DNA of 64,000 nucleotides from Pseudomonas sp. L5B5. Lineage in GTDB: Bacteria; Pseudomonadota; Gammaproteobacteria; Pseudomonadales; Pseudomonadaceae. Each line of letters opens with the position of its first letter. The first letter of the stretch is position 1. The notes beneath the pieces were generated by a model. It was not told the DNA's origin and ran no database searches. It worked only from the letters and a program-made list of their open reading frames with translations. The stretch spans positions 2,480,001-2,544,000 of the forward strand of contig NZ_CP084742.1 of assembly GCF_020520285.1 (NCBI RefSeq), written 5' to 3'. The position numbers and the translations under genes are program-made. Shown here one piece after another: positions 44,966 through 54,015 of this stretch.

Positions 44966-45020
44966 AAAAACGGTACAGGCCGCCTGGCGACGGAGTATCG
45001 CTCCATCGTTCCAGGCGGCC
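44966..45020 (-). terminator. Rho-independent terminator of rnd-ycgL
   Basis: GGCCGCCTGG (44978-44987) is perfectly inverted to CCAGGCGGCC (45011-45020), with an extra inner stem, and a T-run follows on the minus strand (A5 at 44966-44970). It also lies directly upstream of the ghrA-like start at 44953. Confidence 0.8.
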
Positions 45021-45069
45021 AGGTCAGTCAATTGCACAGGAAAAACGCTCGGGACCGAGCGGCTAGGAA

Positions 45070-45363
45070 TCAGACCGGATCATTGCGGCGCAGCAACTCT
45101 TCAGGCAAGTGCTCGATGTACTCGTCTTCCGCCGGCGGCATCTGCAGGTGGTAGCCCTGCTTATCGAGATTCTCCAGCACCAGGTGGATATCTTCCCGGG
45201 CCAAGGTGCGTTCCGGGGTCAGCACCAGGTCGAAGGCGTGCTGCGGCTTGCCGAACGCCAGCAGGAGGTTTTCCGGCACGCGCTCCAGGGCTTCGCTCTT
45301 GAGCACGTAGAGATACATCTCGTTCTTGCGCGGGCTTTTGTAGATGGAGCAGATACGTTTCAA
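45070..45363 (-). CDS. ycgL: YcgL-family protein
   Basis: A 97-residue protein matching the YcgL domain ([38 protein letters not shown]). The start codon is TTG and its first bases overlap the rnd stop codon (TTGA), with GGAG before it, so translation is coupled to rnd. The function of the family is not known; its fixed position after rnd hints at RNA metabolism. In other bacteria the same rnd-ycgL pairing is seen. Confidence 0.92.
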   Translation of the reverse strand: MKRICSIYKSPRKNEMYLYVLKSEALERVPENLLLAFGKPQHAFDLVLTPERTLAREDIHLVLENLDKQGYHLQMPPAEDEYIEHLPEELLRRNDPV

Positions 45364-46493
45364 GGCTGTTCTCCGGCGGTGGCCAGGCTGTCCAGCAGCG
45401 CCTGGCCCATCAATTCGCGGCGCCAGCCACGCAGCGAATCAGGCAGTTGGTAAGGCCCGTTGGGGAAGCCGGTCTTGAGCAGGCTCTCCAGGGTTTTCTT
45501 GCGCAGCATCAGCTCCGGCACGATCTCCAGGCGCTCGGCTTCGGCCTGGCCCACCGCCTTCAGGCGCTTGATCAGGGCCGAGGCTTCGATCGGCAGCGGC
45601 TCGGGTAATGCCGGTGGCCAGTGCTCAGGGCCGAGCTTGGCCGTGCGCTTGATCAGGTCCAGGAGGAACTCGCCATCCTGGCGCACGGTACGCGGATGCA
45701 TGTCTTCGATCTTGGCCAGCGCGGCCAGGGTATCGGGCTGGGTCCTGGCCAGGGGCCAAAGCGCATGCTCCCGCACGATGCGGTTGCGCGGCAGGTCCCG
45801 TGCGCGAGCTTCGCGCTCGCGCCAGGCGCACAGTTCGCGCAGGACCGCCAGTTGGGCGCGGGACAGTTTCCAGGCCAGCTTGGCATCGCGGTAGGCTTCG
45901 TTGGGGTCCACCTCGCGGCGCAGGTTGGCCACCAGCTCGGCACCGTCCTCCAGCACCCAGCGGTACTTGTCCTCGGACAGTTTCGAACGCAGTTGGCTGA
46001 ACACCTGGGCCAGGTGCACGGCGTCTTCGGCGGCATAGCTGACCTGAGTCTCCGACAGCGGGCGCTGCAGCCAGTCGGAGCGGGTCTCGCCCTTGGGCAA
46101 CTCGATGCCCAGGACTTCCTGCACCAGGCGCGAGTACCCCATGGAGAACCCGAGGTTGAGGTAGGCCGCCGCCAATTGCGTGTCGAACAACGGCACCGGC
46201 AGGCTGCCGGTCAGGCGCAACAGGACTTCGAGATCCTCGCTGCAGGCATGCACCACCTTGACCACCGCCGGGTTCTCCAGCAGTTCGGCCAGGGGTTGCC
46301 AGTTGTCGATGGTCAAAGGGTCAATCAGGTAGGCGCGCTGCCCATCGCCGACCTGCAGCAGGCCGGCAATGGGATAAAAAGTGTCGACCCGCATGAATTC
46401 GGTGTCGAGGGCGACGAAGGGCAATTGCTGCCATTGGACGCAAAGCTGACCGAGGCTATCGTTGTCGCGAACCCAGTGTATATCGATGGCCAC
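45360..46493 (-). CDS. rnd: ribonuclease D
   Basis: A 377-residue 3'-5' exoribonuclease with the DEDD core: Asp and Glu in [10 protein letters not shown] (D30, E32), Asp in [13 protein letters not shown], and the Tyr/Asp pair in [12 protein letters not shown]. The HRDC domain follows ([20 protein letters not shown]). RNase D trims tRNA precursors and other stable RNAs. GTG at 46493 is taken with GGGAG before it, giving the usual Pseudomonas length; the upstream frame has no similarity. Its downstream end overlaps ycgL by 4 bp. Confidence 0.95.
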   Translation of the reverse strand: MAIDIHWVRDNDSLGQLCVQWQQLPFVALDTEFMRVDTFYPIAGLLQVGDGQRAYLIDPLTIDNWQPLAELLENPAVVKVVHACSEDLEVLLRLTGSLPVPLFDTQLAAAYLNLGFSMGYSRLVQEVLGIELPKGETRSDWLQRPLSETQVSYAAEDAVHLAQVFSQLRSKLSEDKYRWVLEDGAELVANLRREVDPNEAYRDAKLAWKLSRAQLAVLRELCAWREREARARDLPRNRIVREHALWPLARTQPDTLAALAKIEDMHPRTVRQDGEFLLDLIKRTAKLGPEHWPPALPEPLPIEASALIKRLKAVGQAEAERLEIVPELMLRKKTLESLLKTGFPNGPYQLPDSLRGWRRELMGQALLDSLATAGEQP

Positions 46494-46615
46494 ACGGCTC
46501 TCCCTTGAAGAATGGCGCGCAGTATATATCGCCCCTGGCGATTTCCGAGCATTCAGCCGATAAGAGCGAGTGCGAAACCTGCCGCCGGGGAACAAGGATA
46601 GTCCGAGAGCCTGGC

Positions 46616-47272
46616 TTAACCCTGTTTTCTCAACACGTAGATCCGTGAAGGAGCGCACCCGGGCAGCAGGTCCTGGTGGTTGAGGACCTCGAACCCGGCC
46701 TGGGCAAACTCGCTTTCCAGCTGCGTCTTGTCGGCCAGCGGCAAGCCCTCATGCCCTGCCGGCCGCCAGGCCTTGAGGGTGAACTGGACCCGGGTCGCGA
46801 CGATCACCGAATCGCGACTGACCCGGTGGAACTCGCGCAGCAACGCCAGGCGGTCCTCGCTGCGGGTGACATGGGCGAACAACTGCATGCAGATGATGCT
46901 GTCCACCGCATTGGCCGACAGGCCGATGTCAAACGCCGAGCTGTGAAAGGTCTTGACCCGCTTCATCAGGCTGGCCGGATGATGAGTCTGGGCGTGGCTC
47001 AGCATGTCCTGGGAAGGGTCCGCCGCGAGGATCACCCGGTTGCCATGCTCGGCCAGCAGCGGCCAATGGCGCCCGGCACCGCAGGCCACGTCCAGGATCA
47101 GTCCCGGCTCGCCCGCCACCTTCAGCGCATGGCGCACCAGATGGGCCATGCGCCACGAGCCCAGGCGAGCCCTTGCCCCGGCAGGCCGGGTTTCGCGACA
47201 GACGCGCGCGTGCTCCTGGTCGTAGCGCCGAGCGAACTCAAGCTCGATGGACGGTGGGGGATGGGACGACAT
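46616..47272 (-). CDS. class I SAM-dependent methyltransferase
   Basis: A 218-residue Rossmann methyltransferase with motif I GLILDVACGAGRHWPLLAE, an acidic ribose contact in VILAADPSQDMLSHAQ and motif IV region VDSIICMQLFAHV. It resembles the UbiE/type-11 group. The acceptor is unknown. No strong Shine-Dalgarno is seen before ATG at 47272. It lies upstream of rnd on the same strand, 122 bp away. Confidence 0.83.
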   Translation of the reverse strand: MSSHPPPSIELEFARRYDQEHARVCRETRPAGARARLGSWRMAHLVRHALKVAGEPGLILDVACGAGRHWPLLAEHGNRVILAADPSQDMLSHAQTHHPASLMKRVKTFHSSAFDIGLSANAVDSIICMQLFAHVTRSEDRLALLREFHRVSRDSVIVATRVQFTLKAWRPAGHEGLPLADKTQLESEFAQAGFEVLNHQDLLPGCAPSRIYVLRKQG

Positions 47273-47463
47273 GAAGGATGAACTCTAGTGGGAATCCAGG
47301 AACCACAGGTTAACCGGCCATTCGTGAAAAAAAGGTCGAAATGCAACCAGACTGCTATTGCCAGGCCGATCCTCCGACAGCGATCACACCGCCCGCAACC
47401 CTTGCCCGGTGTCGGTGCGATGCCAATAATGCCCCGCATCCGGCCAATCAAGGAACGACTCCC

Positions 47464-48246
47464 ATGCTCCCTCGCTTTCTGCTCGGCACCCTGCTGGGCC
47501 TTGCCGTCCCTGCCCTGGGCCAGGCCCAGGAACCGACCTCGCGCCTGGACCAGGTGATCGAACGCGGCCACCTGACGGTCTGCACCACCGGCGATTACAA
47601 GCCCTACAGCTACCTGCGCGATGACGGGCATTACGAGGGCATCGACATCAGCCTGGCCGAATCCCTGGCCCAGAGCCTCGGGATCAGGGTCAAGTGGGTC
47701 AACACCACCTGGAAGAGCCTGATGGCAGACTTCCAAGGCCAGCAGTGCGATATCGCCGTGGGCGGTATCTCCGTCTCCCTGGAACGCCAGAAAAAAGCCT
47801 TCTTCAGCGAGCCCCTGGGGGTCGACGGCAAGATACCCCTGGTGCGTTGCCAGGACCTCAAGCGCTACCAGACGGTGGAGCAGATCAACCAACCTTCGGT
47901 GCGCCTGATCGAGCCGCCGGGAGGCACCAACGAGGTCTTCGCCAGGACCCGCTTGCCCAACGCCGACCTGACCCTGTTCGCCGACAATGTGAAGATCTTC
48001 GACCAACTGCTCAACCACCATGCCGACGTGATGATCACCGACGCCTCGGAGGCGCGCTTCCAGCAACGGCGCAAGCCGGGACTCTGCGCAGTCAACCCCG
48101 AGCATGCCCTGCAATACAGCGAGAAGGCCTTCCTCCTGCCCCGGGATGACATGGCCTGGAAGAGCTACGTCGACCAGTGGCTGCACCTGAGCAAAGCCAC
48201 CGGCGCCTATGATCAGGTGGTCAATCAGTGGCTGGCGGCACCGTAG
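47464..48246 (+). CDS. PheC-like periplasmic cyclohexadienyl dehydratase / solute-binding protein
   Basis: A 260-residue exported protein (signal peptide about residues 1-21). It follows the PheC pattern closely: RLDQVIERGHLTVCTTGDYK, DIAVGGISVSLERQKKAFFS, PPGGTNEVFARTRLP and DVMITDASEARFQQRRKPGL. PheC of P. aeruginosa is a periplasmic dehydratase that turns prephenate or arogenate into phenylpyruvate or phenylalanine, on a solute-binding fold; simple binding of an amino acid is the alternative. Its last 22 bp overlap the end of cynR in the opposite direction. It has no ABC transporter genes beside it. Confidence 0.8.
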   Translation: MLPRFLLGTLLGLAVPALGQAQEPTSRLDQVIERGHLTVCTTGDYKPYSYLRDDGHYEGIDISLAESLAQSLGIRVKWVNTTWKSLMADFQGQQCDIAVGGISVSLERQKKAFFSEPLGVDGKIPLVRCQDLKRYQTVEQINQPSVRLIEPPGGTNEVFARTRLPNADLTLFADNVKIFDQLLNHHADVMITDASEARFQQRRKPGLCAVNPEHALQYSEKAFLLPRDDMAWKSYVDQWLHLSKATGAYDQVVNQWLAAP

Positions 48247-49112
48247 TCCTGCTCCAGCAACTGCCGGAACGCCTGGCAGGCAGCGCTGCGATAGGCCCCT
48301 CGACGCCCCAGCAGCACCACGCTGCGCGGCGCCGGGGGTGAAACCAGGGACAGCGCCCGCAGGCCCGCCTGCTCCCGGGCAATGGCACTGGGCAACAACG
48401 TCGCCAACGGTCCGCGACGGACGATCTCCACCAGCGCACTGACCGAATTGGCCTCGATGGCAATGCACGGTGCAATGCCCAATTGACGGCAATACGAGTC
48501 AATGTGGCGGCGAGTGGCGAAGTCGCCACTGAGCAGCACCAGCGACTGTCGCCCCAGCGCCTCGGCAGTCAACGGCTCATCTTCGCGCCCCGGATGCTGC
48601 GGGCCGACCATCAGGCTCAGGATCTCGCTGAACAGCGCCTGGCTCTCGACCTCCGCCAGGTGCTCCCCGGCAAACGCGATGCCCAGGTCCAGGCGGTCTT
48701 CGGCCAGGGCGGCTTCCAGGCGGTCCTGGGTCATGTCTTCGATGCTCAGGCTGATGCCTGGATAGCGCTGGTTGAACCGACTGAGCAGCGGACCGGCCAG
48801 GTAGGCGGTAAAGGTCGGGGTCAAGGCCAGGCGCAACGAACCACGGCTCAGGTCCTGCAGGTCATGCATGGCCCGCCGCGCAGCCTCCAGATCCTGAAGG
48901 GCGCGCCGGGCATAAACCACATAGGCCTGGCCGGCATCGGTCAGGCGCACGCTGCGCCCGGAGCGATCGAACAGCGGCGCGCCCAGGGACGCCTCCAGTT
49001 GCTTGATCTGCTGCGACAGGGTCGGCTGCGACACGTGCAGCGCCTCGGCGGCGCGGGTGAAGTTGCTGTGCTCGGCCACGGCCAGCAGGTAACGGATATG
49101 ACGCAAGAGCAT
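48225..49112 (-). CDS. cynR: LysR-type regulator CynR
   Basis: A 295-residue LysR protein close to CynR of E. coli: LLRHIRYLLAVAEHSNFTRA, AEALHVSQPTLSQQIKQLEA and LFDRSGRSVRLTDAGQAYV. In E. coli CynR activates cynTSX in response to cyanate. The start is put at 49112 (MLLRHIRY, as in E. coli), not at 49133, which would collide with the TTATG/CATAA box. It is divergent from cynT with 108 bp between. Its downstream end overlaps the PheC-like gene by 22 bp. Confidence 0.88.
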   Translation of the reverse strand: MLLRHIRYLLAVAEHSNFTRAAEALHVSQPTLSQQIKQLEASLGAPLFDRSGRSVRLTDAGQAYVVYARRALQDLEAARRAMHDLQDLSRGSLRLALTPTFTAYLAGPLLSRFNQRYPGISLSIEDMTQDRLEAALAEDRLDLGIAFAGEHLAEVESQALFSEILSLMVGPQHPGREDEPLTAEALGRQSLVLLSGDFATRRHIDSYCRQLGIAPCIAIEANSVSALVEIVRRGPLATLLPSAIAREQAGLRALSLVSPPAPRSVVLLGRRGAYRSAACQAFRQLLEQDYGAASH

Positions 49113-49136
49113 GGCGGTTTCAACTATAGGCATGAC

Positions 49137-49151
49137 TTATGGAAAGCATAA
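49137..49151. promoter_or_regulatory. likely CynR-binding box
   Basis: TTATG-GAAAG-CATAA is a perfect 5-bp inverted repeat; its inner TATG...CATA fits the T-N11-A rule for LysR operators. It lies between cynR and cynT, close to the cynR start, as expected for autoregulation and divergent activation. Confidence 0.65.
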
Positions 49152-49165
49152 TAAACCGGTCTTGG

Positions 49166-49177
49166 ACGCTATAGCGT
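49166..49177. promoter_or_regulatory. 12-bp perfect palindrome in the cynT promoter
   Basis: ACGCTATAGCGT reads the same on both strands and ends 43 bp before the cynT ATG. It overlaps the region where the cynT promoter should be. Its function is unknown. Confidence 0.45.
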
Positions 49178-49220
49178 GAAACCCCGATCCTTGCCCCATC
49201 AGCGACGCAAGGAGACTCCC

Positions 49221-49880
49221 ATGCAGCACATCATCGACGGCTTCCTCAAGTTCCAGCGCGAAGCCTTCCCGCAACGCAGCGAGCTGTTCAAGCAACTGGC
49301 CAGCACCCAGAACCCTGGCACGCTGTTCGTCACCTGCTCCGACAGCCGGGTGGTACCGGAACTGCTGACCCAGCAGGAGCCTGGCGACCTGTTCGTGATC
49401 CGCAATGCCGGCAACATCGTGCCCAGCTATGGCCCCGAGCCCGGCGGCGTCTCGGCCACGGTGGAATACGCGGTCGCGGTGCTTGGGGTCAGCGACATCG
49501 TCATCTGCGGCCATTCCGATTGCGGCGCCATGACGGCCATTTCCACCTGCAAATGCCTCGACCACCTGCCCGCCGTGGCCAACTGGCTGCGCCATGCCGA
49601 ATCGGCCAAGGTGATCAACGCCGCACGCCAGCACGCCACACCCGCCGAGCACCTGGATGCGCTGGTACGGGACAACGTCATCGCCCAGCTGGCTAACCTG
49701 AAGACGCACCCCTCGGTGGCGCTGGCCCTGGAACAGGGACGGCTGAACCTGCATGGCTGGGTCTACGACATCGAAAGCGGCGCCATCGCCGCACTCGATG
49801 GACACACCCGGCGCTTCGTTTCCCTGGCCCAGCACCCGCAGACCTGTGCCCTGGCCAGCCGTCCTGCAACCGCTGCTTGA
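49221..49880 (+). CDS. cynT: beta-carbonic anhydrase CynT
   Basis: A 219-residue beta-class carbonic anhydrase with zinc ligands and partners in the positions of E. coli CynT: C39 and D41 ([10 protein letters not shown]), H98 and C101 ([10 protein letters not shown]). It supplies bicarbonate for cyanase and prevents its loss as CO2. AAGGAG lies before ATG. It forms an operon with cynS, 35 bp apart, under CynR. Confidence 0.95.
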   Translation: MQHIIDGFLKFQREAFPQRSELFKQLASTQNPGTLFVTCSDSRVVPELLTQQEPGDLFVIRNAGNIVPSYGPEPGGVSATVEYAVAVLGVSDIVICGHSDCGAMTAISTCKCLDHLPAVANWLRHAESAKVINAARQHATPAEHLDALVRDNVIAQLANLKTHPSVALALEQGRLNLHGWVYDIESGAIAALDGHTRRFVSLAQHPQTCALASRPATAA

Positions 49881-49915
49881 GCCACATCCTTCACTCACCC
49901 AAGAGGAATCCACCC

Positions 49916-50386
49916 ATGCTGCAATCCCAATTCGCCCAAGCCCCACGCCTGGCCCTGGCCGACACCATCATCGACGCCAAGGCCCGCAAGAACCTGTCCT
50001 GGCAAGACCTCACCGACGGTACCGGACTGAGCCTGGCCTTCGTCACCGCCGCCCTGCTGGGCCAGCACGCGCTGCCGGCCACTGCAGCCGACCTGGTGTG
50101 CGACAAGCTCGACCTGGACCAGGATGCCAGCCGCCTGCTGCAGAGCATTCCCTTGCGCGGCAGCATCCCTGGCGGCATCCCCACCGATCCGACCGTGTAC
50201 CGTTTCTATGAAATGCTCCAGGTCTACGGCTCGACCCTCAAGGCCCTGGTCCATGAACAATTCGGCGATGGCATCATCAGCGCCATCAACTTCAAGCTGG
50301 ACATCAAGAAGGTCGAGGACCCCGAAGGCGGCTCCCGCGCCGTGATCACCCTGGACGGCAAGTACCTGCCGACCAAGCCGTTCTAA
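49916..50386 (+). CDS. cynS: cyanate hydratase (cyanase)
   Basis: A 156-residue cyanase. The catalytic residues are present as R96, E99 and S122, the numbering of the E. coli enzyme, in [11 protein letters not shown] and [10 protein letters not shown]. The enzyme turns cyanate plus bicarbonate into ammonia and CO2, detoxifying cyanate and supplying nitrogen. The protein is complete; AAGAGGAA precedes the ATG. It follows cynT directly. Confidence 0.96.
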   Translation: MLQSQFAQAPRLALADTIIDAKARKNLSWQDLTDGTGLSLAFVTAALLGQHALPATAADLVCDKLDLDQDASRLLQSIPLRGSIPGGIPTDPTVYRFYEMLQVYGSTLKALVHEQFGDGIISAINFKLDIKKVEDPEGGSRAVITLDGKYLPTKPF

Positions 50387-50393
50387 AGGCAGC

Positions 50394-50468
50394 GGCAAGC
50401 CACCAGCCTCAAGCTGCAAGAAGCGCCATGCTTGCTTGCGGCTTGCGGCTTGCGGCTTGCGGCTTGCC
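50394..50468. repeat. hairpin element with CTTGCGG tandem repeat
   Basis: GGCAAGCC at 50394-50401 is inverted to GGCTTGCC at 50461-50468. Within the right arm four perfect CTTGCGG heptamers (50435-50462) follow one another. The element ends the cynTS unit and belongs to the same hairpin family as 12715-12794 and 43989-44013; the heptamers look like a slippage expansion of its arm. Confidence 0.75.
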
Positions 50469-50565
50469 ACTTATTTAATTTCTAAATAGTGCTGCAAACT
50501 TTCTGATTTGCCCTCCCCTCCCACGGCCCCGCCTAATCAGCCCCCTGCTCCTTGAAGGCCTGGTT

Positions 50566-51750
50566 ATGGAAAGTGTCCGTGCAACATCCCGCCCCGCACC
50601 CTGGCTGATCGTCAGCGTGGTCCTGGTGGCGCTCAACCTGCGGCCGTCGATGGCCGCCGTCGGCCCGTTGCTCTCGGGCATTCGTGGCGATATCCCCTTG
50701 AGTTTCAGCCTGGCCTCGCTGCTGACCATGCTGCCGGTCATGGCCATGGGCCTGGCGATGTTCTTCGGCATGGGCCTCAGCCAGCGCCTGGGCGAACACC
50801 GTACGGTGGTCCTGTCGCTGCTGATCATCGGCCTGGCCACGGTCTCCCGGCTGTTCATGGACTCGGCCGTGCAACTGATTCTCAGCGCCGTGCTGGCCGG
50901 CATCGGTATCGCCCTGATCCAGGCGCTGATGCCGGCGCTGATCAAGTCGCGTTTCGCCAACAACGTATCGCTGTTCATGGGCCTGTATGTCACCTCGATC
51001 ATGGGTGGCGCTGCCATCGCGGCGTCCTTCGCGCCCCTGGTGATGAACCGCACCGGCAGCTGGCGCCTGGGCCTGGCGATCTGGGCCATCCTGGCCTTGC
51101 TGGCCCTGGTGTTCTGGTACGCCCAGCGCCGCACGCTGCCCGGCCTGCCGGCCTCCGGCAGCGGCCGCGAGTCGTTCGCCAGCAACCGTCGGGCGTGGCT
51201 GCTGGCGGTGTTCTTCGGCCTGGGTACCGCTTCCTACACCTGCGTGCTGGCCTGGCTTGCGCCCTACTACGTAGAGAATGGCTGGAGCGAACAGAACGCC
51301 GGCTTGCTGCTGGGCTTTCTCACCGCCATGGAAGTGATCTCCGGCCTCATCACCCCTGCCATCGCCAATCGTAGCCAGGATCGCCGCCTGGTCCTGGTGG
51401 TCCTGCTGGCGTTGATCATCGCCGGTTTCTGCGGCCTGATCCTCAGCCCGCAGCATTTGAGCCTGCTCTGGCCATGCCTGCTGGGCCTGGGAATCGGCGG
51501 GCTGTTCCCCATGAGCCTGATCGTGTCCCTGGATCACCTGCACGACCCGCGCCGTGCCGGTGGCCTGACTGCTTTCGTGCAGGGCATCGGCTACCTGATC
51601 GCCGGGTTGTCGCCTTTGCTGGCGGGGATGATCCGCGACCAGCTGGGCAGCTTCGAATGGGCCTGGTGGTCACTGACCGCGGTGATGCTGGTGATGATCC
51701 TCATGGCGCTGCGCTTCGATCCCCGGCACTACCAGCGACATATCCATTGA
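50566..51750 (+). CDS. CynX/NimT-family MFS transporter
   Basis: A 394-residue twelve-helix protein with the CynX/NimT features VALNLRPSMAAVGPLLSGI and the mid-part PALIKSRFANNVSLFMGLYV. E. coli cynX lies next to cynTS and was proposed to move cyanate; other members export nitroimidazole-like compounds. Here it follows cynS after a repeat element of about 75 bp, so it may have its own promoter. Cyanate transport is possible but not shown. Confidence 0.82.
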   Translation: MESVRATSRPAPWLIVSVVLVALNLRPSMAAVGPLLSGIRGDIPLSFSLASLLTMLPVMAMGLAMFFGMGLSQRLGEHRTVVLSLLIIGLATVSRLFMDSAVQLILSAVLAGIGIALIQALMPALIKSRFANNVSLFMGLYVTSIMGGAAIAASFAPLVMNRTGSWRLGLAIWAILALLALVFWYAQRRTLPGLPASGSGRESFASNRRAWLLAVFFGLGTASYTCVLAWLAPYYVENGWSEQNAGLLLGFLTAMEVISGLITPAIANRSQDRRLVLVVLLALIIAGFCGLILSPQHLSLLWPCLLGLGIGGLFPMSLIVSLDHLHDPRRAGGLTAFVQGIGYLIAGLSPLLAGMIRDQLGSFEWAWWSLTAVMLVMILMALRFDPRHYQRHIH

Positions 51751-51781
51751 ATCGCCCCGCACTGTGGCCCGGGAGGCCTGC

Positions 51782-52690
51782 ATGAACCCTGTGAGTTTCA
51801 CCCAGGCCAACCTCGGCATGCTGCTCTGGGCCGGGCTGATTGCCGCCTCGTTCTTCGCCGCCGCCCAAGTCGGCCAGACCATCGATCCCGTGCTGCTGAC
51901 GGCCCTGCGCCTGCTGTTCTCGGCCCTGATGTTCGTGCCGCTGCTGTGGTTCAAGGGCTTGCGCGTGCCGAGCCTTGCCGGGCTGGCGGCCCATGGCGTG
52001 CTGGGCCTGCTGCTGGCGCTGTACTTCGGCTCGCTGTTCGAGGCCCTGCGCTACACCTCGGCGGTCAACACCGGGACCCTCTACACCCTGGTGCCCCTGC
52101 TGACCCTGTTGTTCGAAGGCTGGCTGCTGCCCGGCGACAGCCGGCGCCGCCGCCTGCTGCCGATGCTGACGGCCGCTGCGGGGGCGCTGCTGCTGATCCT
52201 CAAGGGCGGCACTCCGGGGCAATGGCCTTCGTGGTATGCGGTGGGGGTCTACGCCCTGGGCTGCCTGGCCATGGCCGCCTATCCGCCGCTGAGCCAGCGT
52301 TTCAAGGCCAGCATCTTGCAAGGCCTGGGCCCGGCGACCATGACGTTCTGGAACATGCTCTTCGGCTCGCTGTTCCTGTTCATCGCCTCCCTGGCCAGCG
52401 GCGGCTGGCGCAGCGCCACGTTGCTCACCAGCCACGACCTGCTGTGGTTGCTGTACCTGGCGCTGTTCGCCACCCTGGCGACCTTCTGGCTGCTGCACCG
52501 GGCCATCGGGGTCATCGCCCCTTCCACGGTGATTTCCTATGCCTACCTGAGCACCCTGTTCCTGACCCTGTTCCATTGGTCATGGCACGGCCAGGTCCCG
52601 CAGCCCGGGGAGTTGTTCGGCACAGTGCTGGTGGCATTGGGCATGTTCGGCCTGGTGCGCAGCAGTCGCCCGAAGCCCGCCATGGCGTGA
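51782..52690 (+). CDS. EamA/DMT-family transporter
   Basis: A 302-residue membrane protein with two EamA repeats (LGMLLWAGLIAASFFAAAQV; YAVGVYALGCLAMAAYPPL). ATG at 51782 follows GGGAGG. It lies 31 bp after the CynX-like gene in the same direction and is probably cotranscribed. The substrate is unknown. Confidence 0.82.
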   Translation: MNPVSFTQANLGMLLWAGLIAASFFAAAQVGQTIDPVLLTALRLLFSALMFVPLLWFKGLRVPSLAGLAAHGVLGLLLALYFGSLFEALRYTSAVNTGTLYTLVPLLTLLFEGWLLPGDSRRRRLLPMLTAAAGALLLILKGGTPGQWPSWYAVGVYALGCLAMAAYPPLSQRFKASILQGLGPATMTFWNMLFGSLFLFIASLASGGWRSATLLTSHDLLWLLYLALFATLATFWLLHRAIGVIAPSTVISYAYLSTLFLTLFHWSWHGQVPQPGELFGTVLVALGMFGLVRSSRPKPAMA

Positions 52691-52861
52691 GAGCCCCCCT
52701 GAACATGGGACAGCTTTCGGCCCGACATTGAACAAGTCGTATTATCGGAATTTTATGTCTCGTTGCTGTCCGCGAAACCCCGTTCCGGGCATTTAACTAG
52801 GACGATCGTTCCGCTAGCATCGATCCGGTTTGCGCGCCACCGGCGCCTGGTGCCCAGCGGG

Positions 52862-53809
52862 ATGGATCGGATGCTCATCAGCAACATGCTCAGAAAACTC
52901 GACATGCAGGACCTCATGGTCTTTGTCGCCGTGTACGAGCAAAACAGTGTCACCGGAGTTTCTGAAACCCTCTGCGTCAGCCAGTCCACCGTCAGCTACT
53001 GCCTGAAGAAACTGCGCACCGGTTTCCAGGACGAACTGTTCATCAACACCCGTACCGGCATGCGTCCGACCTACAAGGCCACCAGCATGTACAGCCATGT
53101 GCTGAAGATCCTGGACAGCATCAACCGGTGCCACAGCGACGTGCCGACGTTCGATCCGACCCGCCAGGCCGTGACCTTCAATCTCTGCGCCCCGGAATAC
53201 TTCGAGTTGCTGATCCTGCCGCACCTGCTCAAGGGTTTTGACTACGCCGACCTGCCGGTGACGGTCAATGTGCAAAAGCTGGAAGCGGACATTCCCGCTG
53301 ACGAGTTGCGCGACGCCAGCCTCGACCTGGTGATTGGCTTTGGCCCCAACTTCCATCGCAGCCATGCCGACCTGAAGTCGCAGATGCTGCTCGAGGATGA
53401 CCTGGTGTGCGTCTTCGACAAGCGCGCGACGCCACCGGCGCAAGCGCGCTTCAGCCTGCAATCGTTCGTCGAGCGACGTCACGTCTTCCCCACGCCCTGG
53501 ACCAGCGACAGCAACATGGTGGATGGCTGGCTGGCGCGCCAGGCCCAGCAACGGCAGATCGTCGCCCGCTCCAACAGCTACAGCGCGGCACTGAAGATGA
53601 TCACCGGCACCGATTTCATCCTCACCCTGCCCCGGCGCATCCAGGCATTGCTGGCCAACGAGGCGGTGTTCAACCATTGCGAAGCGCCCACCGGCCTGCC
53701 GGGATTCACCCTGGAAATGCACTGGAGCGAAAACACCGACCAGAACAGCGCGCAGGCCTGGTTCCGCGAGCAGGTGGTCAAGGTCTGCGCTGAACCGGGC
53801 CTGCTCTAG
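52862..53809 (+). CDS. LysR-family regulator (LeuO/NodD-like subgroup)
   Basis: A 315-residue LysR protein: HTH around residues 10-65 (LDMQDLMVFVAVYEQNSVTG; LCVSQSTVSYCLKKLRTGF) and an effector domain with FNLCAPEYFELLILPHLLKG, the wording of the LeuO/NodD-type branch. ATG at 52862 is used; ATG at 52871 is an alternative. It has no divergent partner: the gene downstream is in a different unit and the DMT gene upstream runs the same way. Target genes are therefore unknown. Confidence 0.8.
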   Translation: MDRMLISNMLRKLDMQDLMVFVAVYEQNSVTGVSETLCVSQSTVSYCLKKLRTGFQDELFINTRTGMRPTYKATSMYSHVLKILDSINRCHSDVPTFDPTRQAVTFNLCAPEYFELLILPHLLKGFDYADLPVTVNVQKLEADIPADELRDASLDLVIGFGPNFHRSHADLKSQMLLEDDLVCVFDKRATPPAQARFSLQSFVERRHVFPTPWTSDSNMVDGWLARQAQQRQIVARSNSYSAALKMITGTDFILTLPRRIQALLANEAVFNHCEAPTGLPGFTLEMHWSENTDQNSAQAWFREQVVKVCAEPGLL

Positions 53810-53965
53810 CAGGCCGTTGAAAAACCACCTGCGCTACCATCGCTGCGTTGAAAACAAGCTGGTGCGCCAGCCCGGTCAAAATGCTCATTTACCACACGTA
53901 AACTGCGCTTACTCGCCTGTTTTGGCCCTGTGCTGACTGCCTCGCCTGCGTTTTTCAACGGTCTG
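53810..53965. repeat. long-palindrome repeat element, copy B
   Basis: Starts immediately after the LysR stop codon. The ends CAGGCCGTTGAAAAAC and GTTTTTCAACGGTCTG are inverted repeats with one mismatch in 16. The centre, AATGCTCATTTA followed by TAAACTGCGCTTACTCGCCTGTTT, matches copy A at 27698-27838. The long stem could act as a terminator and may mark a dispersed, structured element. Confidence 0.75.
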
Positions 53966-54015
53966 CTGGGCGCCTGTTGAATACCCGGCAACGCGCCTTG
54001 CGCTCACAGCCTTGG

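Noticed and set aside
50435..50462. CTTGCGG array considered as a CRISPR or clustered operator array
   Set aside because: Units are 7 bp with no spacers, and the array is part of a hairpin arm; it is a simple tandem repeat.
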